Shown here: piece by piece, positions 24,709-36,700 of the stretch
Numbering within the stretch: position 1 is the stretch's first letter
Layout: each line of letters opens with the position of its first letter
Origin: Carya illinoinensis
Taxonomy: Eukaryota > Streptophyta > Magnoliopsida > Fagales > Juglandaceae
Direction: 5' to 3'
Assembly: GCF_018687715.1 (NCBI RefSeq)
Contig: NC_056760.1
Location: 24,761,501 to 24,825,500 of the forward strand
Length of the DNA: 64,000 bases
Notes under the pieces: model-generated
Seen by the model: the letters and a program-made list of their open reading frames with translations, nothing else
Told to the model about the DNA's origin: nothing
Databases searched by the model: none
Made by a program: the position numbers and the translations under genes

Positions 24709-27700
24709 TTATAAATGACGGTCTTTCTTGACCGATATTTTCAAATATGGATCCTCCCTATAAGCTGAATACGGTGGAAGATCAAGAGCTGTCTCTGCAA
24801 CCCTCCTGTCCTCGTGAATCTTAGCTATCAGGCCCTCGAGGGATGGAAAATTGGCCTATTACATTCCACGCACCAACTTTTGGCATGAGAATGGCAGAAC
24901 AGCAGGACTTGAAAGAGGGGGGGGGGGAGGGGGGGGGGGGGGGGGGGGGAGGGAATGAATTACAAAATGTAATCAGATTCAATAGTACCTCAGGTCGTAT
25001 GTAACCAATGACAACGAGATGTAATTCCTCGCCGTAGAAATCTTCAGCAAAATCATGCAGCAACCATGGCTCCTGCATCAGAAACTAGATTTAACCAGGC
25101 AAAAGAAAAAGAGAAGGGGGAATTTAAGAGGCTACCATTCTAGTTACACTCACTATAGTCTTTTCCGTGTTGTCAAAGTATGGGTTCCAACCGATACTCA
25201 TAACCATTTTAAAAACACCTCTGGTTGATAGTCCAGCCCAGCCAAAGTATACCCCAGAGGGGTGTTCTGAAAGGAGGGCTGAATAACCTTCAGTGGATAG
25301 ATTTGCTGAAAATATAAAAAACTTAGAATATCAGCAAAATTATCAAAGTAAAAGCAGAACATAGAATATATTGACGTGATAAAAAAAAAAAAAAAAAAAA
25401 TCTCTATGCTCTCGAGCTCAATCAGAAGGATTCATTGGAAGTAGGAACAAAAAACGCCTCAGCTTAACTAAAGTAAAATTAATATTGAGTTTTTTTTTTC
25501 TTGATTGGCCAAAATAAATACTGAGTTCAAAGCACAAAATATTCAGACGTCAATAAAATTTTTATAATTATATTAGCAAAATGAGACAGAGGAAAGTAAT
25601 CTTTGGGGTTCTTACACACCTGTAGGAATTCCTAGTACCTTTGAGCCACGGCCATATCCCTTTATTACAGGCCCACCAATGTACCAAGGTTCTATTGGTA
25701 AGGTACCCTCTATCCCTGCAACAGCAAATCAATACTTCTGTTAAGAATGGTTGATACAGATAAGACTAACTAAACTTGGTTGAAACAGAGGTAGAGAGGT
25801 GTATACAGTCTTGAAATGGAGGCAGGCCCCAATTTTCAGGTTGCAAGTCAAGCAGAGAATTGATCACCCCATCTGCCAAGGTGTAAAGATGGGATTGTTT
25901 AGGAATGGACGGCACAGCAACCACTTCCATTCCAGCAGCCTTACCTGCCGTAACACCTGGTCTGATGGTCAAAATATACAGGAATTAAGAAAGAACATAT
26001 AGAAGAAAAATATACAACACATGCGAAACAAACTTTTGTTCACTTTTTGAAGGGCTGACCATTTTTCATTCCTAGTGCATGATTTCCTAGAAATTGTTTC
26101 ATGAGAGAATCTTATGACAAACAATTGTACTGATTTTTACTGCAGGTACACAGATCTAAGCATGTCAAACACTAAGAAGTTAAATAATGATTTCCTAGAA
26201 ATCGTTTCATGAGATAATCTTATGACAACAAATTGTAGGCCTGCAACCCGATCAGCCGAAGCTGGGTTTGGGCCTGACCCGACCCAGGTCTCTTTCAAAA
26301 GAGCACCAACCCGACCCACACCGACTGGATCGGGTCTTCGCTTTGACTTGGCGTGAACTTTGTTTGTGCCCCAAAGTTTCATGTGGTAGATCTTTGGGTG
26401 CTCATCAGCTTCAGTCGGCAGAGCCCTCCCAACAACTTGATACTGGTGAAACCTAAAAGTAACCATTTCCGACAAGCTAAGATCTCCGAGACACCTCCTC
26501 TAGCTCAGCCTCTCCCTCTCTCTCTGTAGGTTTCATACAATGGGTTTCATCCTCAATCGAGCATAGGTTATGATGGGCAAGGCCTCACTCCGGCTCATGG
26601 CCATGTCCAAGTGCAGCCACGCCCATGCCCACTCAATCGTGCAAGAGATGGATTCCGGAAGCTGGTGATTACGCTCTGGAAGCACAGCCACTCCCGCTGG
26701 CAATTTCACTCTGGAAGCTGGCCACTCAATCACTCCCACTCAATGTCGATAAGGTGCTTTCTTGCTTCAACAGAACCTCTCCCCACTCTTCTTTGCAATG
26801 CCTAGTGACCCACTCCTATCTCCCCTTCCTCAACAGGCCATAACAGACGTCAAACACACTCTGTAAACTTCATCATCCTTGTTGTCGTGGCCGAGGATGA
26901 TGTCAATCAAGCCCCCTTAATCAGACCCTCCATGTTTGCTCAGCGAGATAGAAAAAGATATAAGAGTGCAACTAGGGTTTGAGAAGTGAAGAAATGAATG
27001 TCAAACGGGTTGACCGCCAAAATACAAATTGTTATTAATGACAGGTTGGGAGACCCGATCAGATTCAAACCGATAAAAACTTGGGTCGGGTCAGTTATTT
27101 TAATCGGGCCAAGCAGCCTTTCGGTTCATATACACAGCCCTAACCAATTGTACTGATTTTTATTGCAGATACACAGATCTAAGCGTGTCAAGCACTAAGA
27201 TGTTAAATAGGATACACTAAGAAAGCTTTTAATAGACAATAATACTGGTAGAATAGATACATACTTTTTTTTATAAGATATCAAATGAATTAACAAGGAG
27301 AATAGGGGACAACATTCTGCTTGCCTAGGAATTGTTAAGGAATTACCACAGAGTTCAAGGAATACCCTGGTGTGCTCTTAAGATTGGTTTACTATTAACA
27401 TAATGAACTAAGTTTTCTTTAGTACTTTGTGTATTTGGGTAAAGGCTCTTGTATTAAATGGAGATAATCTTTTGTAACGCCCTAATGAAAACCCAAACCA
27501 CATGGCTTATACTCCAAAAGGACTAGTCAATGATACAATTGGACCTCTATTGGAACATTATAAAGAGCAAGAAAGTCTCCTTCCCAAACAATGTGGGATC
27601 CCATATACCACTTACCCTTATCATATGGGGGTATCACATCTTCACTATTTGCTTTTAGCCTATTCTAGTTCCTAGCTTATATTGAGGTGTTTTCTCTTGT

Positions 27701-30700
27701 ATACTTACTGTGTACTTAAGCTATGCTTATTTACTTGTCAATAAAATATTCTTATTACTTACAAAAAAACTTTAAACACACCACTAACCCACTTGAACAA
27801 CTAGTAACTTGTGTTCTTCTCTCTCTCTTTTCTCTTCTCTTGCTTCATCTCTTCTCCTCTCTTTCTCTCTCTTATCTCTCTTCTCCTGATGTCTTTCGTC
27901 GGCATTTCTTTTTTTCTTATGTTTAAAGTTCAGTAGCTTGGTGGTTTATTGTTGTGGTTTCAATGGGGTCCTGTCGTAAGCTACTTGTTGATCAAAATTT
28001 TTTTGAGTTTAAACGTGAAAATGCATCGTGGTGGAAGATCACGGAAAGTAGTCGTCAAGTTGTAAATTTTATTAGCATTGATGTTGCTACAATGGATTGG
28101 TTGGCTTCAGTTGTGGGGCGGTGTGGAACCTCAAGGGGTCTTTTTGAGTTCTTTAGAACTCACAGAAATGGAAATCAAGTGATGGTGGTGCAGAGGGATC
28201 AGAATAGATATGGACAATATCTGACAATGTCTGAGTATGGGCATGATAAGAGGCGTGGGTCGATTGTTGTGCCTGAAGGGAGAAGGGAGAAGGTTGGAGG
28301 AAATTTGGAGCTCTGCTGAAGGAAGTTTCTTATCCTTACTCTATTTCAGGGGATAGAAACAAAACACACTATGAAACTGGTTTGTCTTCATTGGAGTCAG
28401 TTAGGAGGAAGGAATTGTTTGTGGAGATTTTGAAGAAGCCTGCTCAACAAAGATTGGTGAAGTCTCGCGAGACTAATGCAAGGGATGATAGATCACAGGT
28501 GCACTCTGTTATGAAGAGGAAGACGGTTCATTTCTCAAAGGAGATGAACAGCCTTCTCAATCAATGTTGTCTAGTGAAGCTGAAGAGTCGACGTTGGAGG
28601 GTCTGTTAGATTTTCTGGGAGATATTAAAGTCAAAGTAGATTGTTTAATGGATTGGGTTAAGATGGGCTTAAGTGAGGGCAAGTTAGGCCCTTTCCATGT
28701 TAAATCAAATAACGGTTCTAATATCTCTTATGTGAAAAGTAGTGGGTTGGGTGTTGCTGGGAGTGGGTTGGGTCATAATGATCCGAAAGGAAAGGAGGCT
28801 GCTTCTGGATCTGGTCCAAGCAAAAGCTCGGTGCAGGTTTGGTATCAAAAGCTAAAAAAACCCGATATTCCAAGTATTTTGGATGAGCTTAAGGGTGTTG
28901 TTTCGTTGCCAATTTCCAAGTCGAAGGTCATTGTGCAGACACAGAACATTCCAACAGATACATCCAAAGCTTCTGGTGGGACTAGGATGGTGTCTCAGGC
29001 GCTGGAAAAAGAAGAGGGTGAAATCGTTGGTAATGAGTCGATGGTCCTAGTGCTGACACAGAACATTCCGACAAATACTTCCAAAGCTTCTGGTGGGGCT
29101 GGGGTGGTGTCTCAGGCACCGGAACAAGAAGAAGGTGAAATCAAGGGTGAATTCGTTGGTAACGAGGCTAATCTGGATTTGGTTCCTGTTTTGGATTCGG
29201 TTTTTGTTGGTTACGAGTATAATCTGAAGAATGAGGGTTCTAGTTTGTTGAGACAGTTTCTGTTTGACAAGGGGAGTCAACAGTGGGAGATGGAGGTGGT
29301 TTCTGAGGAAGATTCTGAGTTTAATGGGTCTGTTTCAAATGAATCTTTTCAGGGGGTCAGTTCTTTCAAGAATAAGTGCTTGTCTTCTTCTTCTCAGCTA
29401 GTTGAAGATGATGAAACCTGCACTGCGGGGGAGCCAGGTAGTCTGATGCCCTTACAGATGCTTCCTCCTCAGGTTGATCGAAAGGAAAACTCAGATTGGT
29501 TGTTAAAAAAAGTGGAGGAATTACAAGGTTGTGTGGGAATTTCATGCATGGGGTTTGAAGATCAATTTAGGAATCTCCTTGTAGCTAAAGAAGTTTCTAA
29601 TTCCACAGCAATGAAATCAGTTGTGAGGAAGGAAAGAGAGTTGAAGCACTTGCAATGTTCTATTAATTATAATAAGGAGGGAACTACTAGGAGAGATAAG
29701 AGTAAAAGGGAGGGATTTTCTGGTGTCAATGAAGCCTAAAATTTTGTCTTGGAATGTTAGGGGGATAAATGACATTAATAAACGCATTCGTATTAGAGAT
29801 CTTATTCGTAGTTGGAAGGTTGACGTTGTTTGTCTCCAAGAAACCAAATTGAAGTTTATCAATTGTAATATCATTCGTAGCTTGTGGAGATGTGCCTTTG
29901 TTGGTTGGATCCATTTACCTTCTTCGGGGGCTTCAGGTGTTATCTTGGTAATGTGGGATGAGAGAGTTGTTGAGTTGGTGGATGATTGTGTTGGAGCTTT
30001 CTCAGTGGCTTGTGTTTTAAAAAATATTGAAGACGGTTGACTTTGGGCTTTGGCTAATGTTTATGGGCCAAATAGAGATCGGGATAGATTTATGTTGTGG
30101 GATGAATTGTCGGGCCTACATTACTTGTAGGATATGCCATGGTGTATTTGTGGGGATTTTAATACTACTCGTTTTCCTAGTGAGAGGGAGGGTAATTCTT
30201 TTTTGTCTTATGCTATGGAGGATTTTTCTCAGCTTCTTTTTAACTTGGAATTGCTGGATTTGCCTTTGGTTGGGGGGGAGTCTAATCGTAGAGGCGGCTC
30301 AAGGCTGGGCAGATTCCTTGTTTCTTCCTCTTGGGAGTCTCATTATCCGAGGGTAAGTCAAAACAGAATGCCTAGGATATGTTTTTTTTTTATAAGTAAA
30401 CGGTAGTATTAATGATAATAGACAGAGTCCAAGTACACAAGAAGGTATACAAGTGGGGCACCTATCTAGATTTAGCTATTAGATACAAGGAAATCATGAA
30501 AACTTAAGCCATTAAAGTCTATTGCTATGGCCCAAAAGCATAAAGTACGGAAAAATAAAGACCGAAGCTCCTCAAAATAAAGACCGAATGCCTAGGATAT
30601 GTTCTGGTCATTTTCCCATTCTTCTTGATTGTGGGGGCATTATTGAGGCTAGACGTTATTTTAAATTTGAGAATATGTGGCTTCAAGTTGAGGGTTTTGT

Positions 30701-33700
30701 AGACAAGTTGAGAAGCTGGTGCATTCTTATTATTTTGTGTTCACAAGTAAACTTAGAGCTTTGAAGGCCAACTTGAAGATGTGGAATAAGGAAGTCTTTG
30801 GGAATGTAGAGCAGCAGAAAAAATCTCTTTGGGAAGAGCTTCAAGCCTTAGAGTCGGAGAGGAAGTGAGATATCATTGTCAAGAAAAAACGAAGTGATGT
30901 TAGAACTTGAGAGGGTACTTTTGTTGGAAGAAATTTCTTGGAGGCAGAAATTGAGAGTCTTATGGCTTAAAGAGGGGGATAAATGCACTAGTTTCTTCCA
31001 TAAAATGGCTAATTCTCATAGATGTAACAATGCCATCGAGTTGCTCAAAGCTGATAATACTGTTCTGTTTTCTCCCGATGAGATTCATGAGCATGCTGTA
31101 CAGTTTTATAGTTCTCTTTTAACTGAGACGGTGGATTGGAGACCTAAACTCAATGGGCTGTTTTTTGAGTCATTGGATTCTGTTTCAGCAAACTGGATTG
31201 AGATGCTGTTTGAAGAGGATGAGGTGTATCAGGTGGTTTGTGGGATGCGAAGAGACAAAGCGTCTGGCACAGATGGATATACTATGGCTTTTTTTCCAAG
31301 ATTTTTGGGAGATAGTGAGGGTAGACGTGATGCAGGTTCTCCATGAATTTATGATTATCAAAAGCTTGATAAGTCATTGAATGCAACTTTTATTGCTCTT
31401 ATCCCTAACAGAGTAGGTGCTTCGGAATTAAAAGATTTCCGACCTATTAGTTTGGTGAGTGGAATTTATAAGATAATTTTGAAGGTTTTGGATAATCGTA
31501 TGAACACAGTGATGGAGAAGATTATTTCAAAACCGCAAAATGCTTTTGTTAGAGGCCGACAAATTATTGATTCTGTGTTGATTGCTTTTGTTTAGATAGT
31601 CGGCTTCAGGAAGGTGTTCCAGGGGTTCTTTGTAAGCTGGACATGGAAAAGGCTTTCGACCATATAAGCTGGGATTTTCTGATATACATGCTTAGAAGAT
31701 GTGGCTTCGGTGACAAATGGTGTGGTTGGATTAGCCAATGTATTTCGACTGCTATGTTTTCAGTTTTAGTTAATGGTCAGCCTTGTGGTTTTATTAAGAG
31801 TTCACGAGACTTGAGACAAGGAGATCCGTTATCCCCTTTCTTATTTATTCTTGTTATGGAGGCTCTTAGTCGTATGGTGGAGGCTGTTGTAGGGGGTGGA
31901 TTTATTTCAGGTTTTTTAGTGGGTTCTTCTTCTAATGGCTTTACTTCCATATCTCACTTACTTTTTGCCGATGATACTTTAATTTTATGTGATGCTGTTG
32001 AGGATCATATTAAAGCATTGAGAGCTGTATTGTTGTGTTTTCAAGCCATTTCGGGGTTAAAAGTGAACTTGCCGGTAGGAGTTGTTCATAATATTAATGA
32101 TTTAGCATCGTTTTTGGGATGTAGAGTTTCTTCTCTGCCCATGAAATATCTCGGCCTCCCTTTGGGCGTTCAAGGCAAAGTATATATGGGAAAGGGTGGT
32201 TGAGAAGATTGAGAAAAGGTTGGCAGCATGGAAAAGGATGTATTTATCTAAAGGGGGTAGAATCACCCTTATTAAGAGTACCCTTTCGAATATACCAACG
32301 TATTCTTTATTCCCTTTACCAGTTGGTGTGATCATATCGAAAAACCGTATAGAGCTTTTTTGTGGGGAGGTCTGGGGAAGGAGTATACCAACGTATTTCC
32401 TTTCTTTATTCCCTTTACCACTTGGTGTGGCTAATCATATCGAAAAACTGTATAGAGCTTTTTTGTGGGGAGGTCTGGGGGAGGAGAAAAAAGGCAAATT
32501 AATTGGAAAAAAGTATGCTGTCCTATTGATGTTGGTGGATTGGGTGTTCGTGATTTGTGTAGTTTTAATAAGGCATTATTGGGGAAGTGATTGTGGAGAT
32601 TTAATAAGGAAGAGGGTGCAATGTGGAGAGTGGTGATTGTCCGGAAGTATGGTAGTATAATTTTGTGAAACAAGTTTATTTTGGGGTAGGCGATGGCTCA
32701 AGAATTCGTTTCTGGTTTGATGTTTGGTGTGGCGAGTCTGCTTTGTTTAGAGCTTTTCCGAATGTCTTCAGATTGGCTGTTAATCAGCAGGCTCCATTTC
32801 AGAGATGATGAGTTTTTCTACTGAAGACGTGCATTGGAATGTCTGTTTTTTCAGATCTGTTCAGGACTGGGAAATTGAGGAGGTTACTATTTTTTCAAGT
32901 TGCTGTATTCAGTGGCTGTTAGAAGACATGAAAGGGATCATATTCTCTGGAAAAAGTACAGAGACCAATAAGTTTTCTGTTAGATCTTTTTATGAGATGA
33001 TGAAAGGTCAGCAAAATAATTCTTTTCCTTGGAAGAATATTTGGAAGGCTTGTGTTACGTCAAAAGTTGCTTTCTTTGTTTGGACAGCGGCAATAGGAAA
33101 CATTCAGACTATTGACAATTTGAGAAAGCATGGAATGATGGTTATGGAGTGGTGTTTCAAGTGTAAGAAAGCTGGAGAATCAGTGGATCATCTTCTTATT
33201 CACTGTGATGCGGCAAAAGGGTTACGGGAAGGGGTGTCTAAGGGGTTGTTTGCAGCGGCATGGAATATGATTCCTTTGTGTATAATGTGGTGCATCCGGT
33301 TGGAAAGGAATGAGAGGTGTTTTAATGATAGGGAACGTTCTGTAGATGATCTCTGGACAGTTTTTATGTTTTCCCTGTTTTCTTGGTTTTCAGCCATTGT
33401 TCTTAATGGTGGGGCAGTCCATGAGTTTTTGTTTTCACTGTTTTAGTACTTGAATGTTCTTAGGTGTTTCTTTTGTATACTTCTTGTGTACATGGGCTTC
33501 ACCTATTTCATTTGTTGAATAAAATTTTACTTATAAAAAAAATAAAAAAATAAACATTATAAACTAAGTCAACATCTTGAGAGATCATAAGTACATGTAA
33601 AATTAGTTCTTTTCTATGCATGCTGTGTGCGCAACCTAAGTCCTTTGGGATGCTTGGGGAATGAGATGAGATGAGATGATAAATCTGTGATATTTGTAAA

Positions 33701-36700
33701 ATGGTTTGTGAATAGTAGTGAAAATGTTTGAGTTATGATGTTTTATAGGGTTTTTATTTACTTATCAAAAAAAAAATGTTTTATAGGGTTTTGGGAAAGG
33801 AGAGGGAAAAGGTTCAATAAAAATATTATAAAGTTAAAATATTATTAATATATAATTTTTTAAAATTATTTTTGTTTCGGAATTTGAAAAGGTTGAATTG
33901 TTTTTTATGTTTTGTTTGGAAGTTTGGAAAAGTTGCAATGACTAGTAATGATTAGAAGAAAAAGTTGAACATTTGAAATTGAAAAGTATATGTTTGAGTG
34001 ATGTTTGGATGTTGAGATGTGATAAGATGGAATGAGATGAGATGAAACCATCTCAACATCCAAACAACCCCTTAGACAAATCAAAAGCTTAAGAGAAAAT
34101 CTCTCACATTAGAACTAATGCAGTCTTTTGAGAACTAAAATGGTTGTGACATATAACAAATTAATGTTGTACTTTTTTTTACAAGTACAAATTAGTGTCG
34201 TACCGCAAAGCTGAAATAACCAATCTAAGTAATAGGAAAAAATACAAGACATGAGAAGACACTATTTGTGAATATATCTTTCCTTCCATTTTAGCAAAAG
34301 ACAAAATGAAAGGGGGAAGTATGACATTCAATTGCATAAAAAAGGCAGCATTCAAGGTTTTCTGTCAGGCACCCCAGTGTCAACTTAATTTTTCTATCCA
34401 ACGAATAAATCTATATGGTGATTTAAACTGTGTAAACCAAGGGAAAATCACTAAAAGGAAACAAAGAGCTAAGGCCAGGATAATACATTGAAAGGACAAA
34501 TTCAGAACTTCTAAAATAAGAAGTCAGGCCACTTACATAGAATCTTCAATGACTAGACAGCTGGAAGGATCAACATTTAGCCTTTTAGCTGCTTCAAGGA
34601 ATCTTAGAGGGTGAAACCATGAAGTTAGAATATCCTACTAAATAAAGAAGTCAAGATAAAAAGAAAAAAAAAAAATAGTTGTTGCATCTCACATTTCAGG
34701 AGATGGCTTCCCAGATGCCACTTCGTCACCACCAATGATGACAGAGAAGGATTCCTTCCACCCTATATTCGAAAAATTATGATAAACAAGCTCAAAATTA
34801 ACAAACACAAAACAAGATTCCCTTAATAAATGTTGCAAGCAAGTTCACAATCAGGTTGCATGAAGTTTTAAGGTGTTTCTGAAAATAGATACCTTGATGA
34901 GAAGATATTTTGCTTTCTATGCTTGACCTTGTAGAGTTTGAAGCTAAAGCCAATGGGACCCCATGACAGCTGAAATGTTTAATTAAACGATTGGCACCAG
35001 GGAGTGCTTTGATGTTGGACCACCTAAAGTGACAGTTGAGGAAGACACTCAAAAGTTTTCCATGAAAGTTCAAATGCTTGTGCACATAACACTGAGAAAA
35101 TGAGTAGCTATGGTTTTTATCATCAGGAAACCTAGTGAAAACAAAATTATACATACCAAACATAAAAAATAATAAGAAAAATTAATGGCATGATGTAAAT
35201 TATGAGTAGCAGCCAAAAAATAATCCAGACAAGTCAAGATTCCTAGTATTTCCAAAATAAGGGAAAATAATATACACTATATGGGAAAATATGAGTGAAA
35301 TGGATTTGACATTATATCATGACATCTATAACACCCACTTTTGACCAAAACCTATTGAAAAAAAAAATGCTAAGAAGATTTGCTTGAGCCTTCTTCTCTG
35401 ACTTCAAAGTCAGGCTCCACTCGAGGAACTATGACTACATATGGCAAGAATAGTCCAGTGATTACAAAAAATAGAAACAAAAGAAACAAGAAGTCATCAT
35501 TTACAGGATGAAAACTGCCATAATGCCGACAGATAATAGCCCAGAGGCATGAACAAAAAACTTGACATTATTCTGTATGCCAATTTTGAAAAGAAAACCA
35601 CTTTGAATAACTATTTAAGAGACAAGAATTCACATTTGGTGGATTTTTCTCACATCTATAAGTTCCCATCGACAATCCTAAACAAAACCAGATATCATGC
35701 AAACTCCACAGCGACACTCTTTCAGATTGTATAGAAAAAAGTATTTATATTAAGATGAAAACTGGAAAAGTAACTGTGTGGAGTATTCTGGATCTTGGCT
35801 AGTTATTTCAAGTGGAATCCCCCAATTATCCCAATTGGTGATTCTGTACCTTTTCCATTGAAGACTACTTTAAAAAGTCAAAAAGGGCGACTGATACATA
35901 CTATAGAAGGCACCTCATACTATACCATAAGAGCTGGGTGAACACAGGTTGTAGATTCAAGACTCTGTATTTTTGCAACTTACAAATTTAATATAAAAAA
36001 ATAAAGAAAAAAAGATTGAATTTGAATTAAATATTTGTGCCTGAAATTCAGAGGCTTTTGCTCCATTTCTAAGGGCATATCTATCCACCATAAGAGATGT
36101 TTGTCCTTAGAATCCGCAACCATATAGGCTTAAGTTATCATGCACTTGATTTTCAAGCGCTTCTTAACCAGATTTCTTTTTATGAGTATGCATCTAAGCA
36201 TTTGCTAGAAGTGTAATAGAAATTACTTGTCAGAGAAAAATGGGTTAATTTCTGAAAGAAATTGACTTGGAGTGCAAGGAAGCTCATAATCTTCCACAAC
36301 AGCAGCTGCAGCCTGAAATGGCGTTGTTCCTGCTATTTTATGAACTTCTCTCCCGTCCCATTGCTTTCCATACTTTACCAAAAAGCCTTTTAAAATCTCA
36401 CTTACAAGCGCATCTGTCAATTACGTAAAAATATATATATATATATTGACCAAGAAGAAAACGGGCATTAGCATCAACAGAAAGCATTCAGCTATTTTCT
36501 TAATCCATGGTTGCATCAACACGGGAGTAAGAATCAGGAACAGTCTATAGTATTCTATAGTATGAATACGAGAATCAAATTCACAAAGAGATAGCAAACA
36601 TCTGTTAAGGAAGCCCATATTTGAAAGTGCCTAGCAATAAGTCTTGAGCATTGGCAATGGTCTAGCCATTGCCAAGTCCAAAATTTGGCCAAAAGTTGAG

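Larger units (their letters stand above)
29729..33446 (+). pseudogene. LINE ORF2: endonuclease plus reverse transcriptase, broken
   Basis: The endonuclease begins [15 protein letters not shown] and has LQETK (catalytic E) and CGDFN blocks, with a stop at 30040. The reverse transcriptase has [44 protein letters not shown] and the active-site block [12 protein letters not shown] (about 31960), so the catalytic FADD is intact. The zf-RVT block at 33090-33230 reads [20 protein letters not shown] and VDHLLIHCD. Stops or shifts occur at about 30040, 30410, 30870, 31340, 31595, 32203 and 32640, so no enzyme can be made. The family copies its RNA at a nicked target site. Confidence 0.85.
27775..33549 (+). 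mobile_element. Degenerate LINE (L1-type) in FMN/FHY intron 5
   Basis: Order on the plus strand: CT-rich leader (27815-27885), ORF1 (27954-29739, shifted), ORF2 with EEP (29729-30400), reverse transcriptase (31150-32200), post-RT region and zf-RVT (32800-33446), and the tail AATAAAATTTTACTTAT followed by A-rich sequence. No RNase H domain follows. Frameshifts, stops, a 203-bp nested insertion (30383-30585) and a tandem duplication (about 32292-32485) inactivate it. It lies antisense to the host gene. The 5' boundary is approximate and I found no convincing target duplication. Confidence 0.82.
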
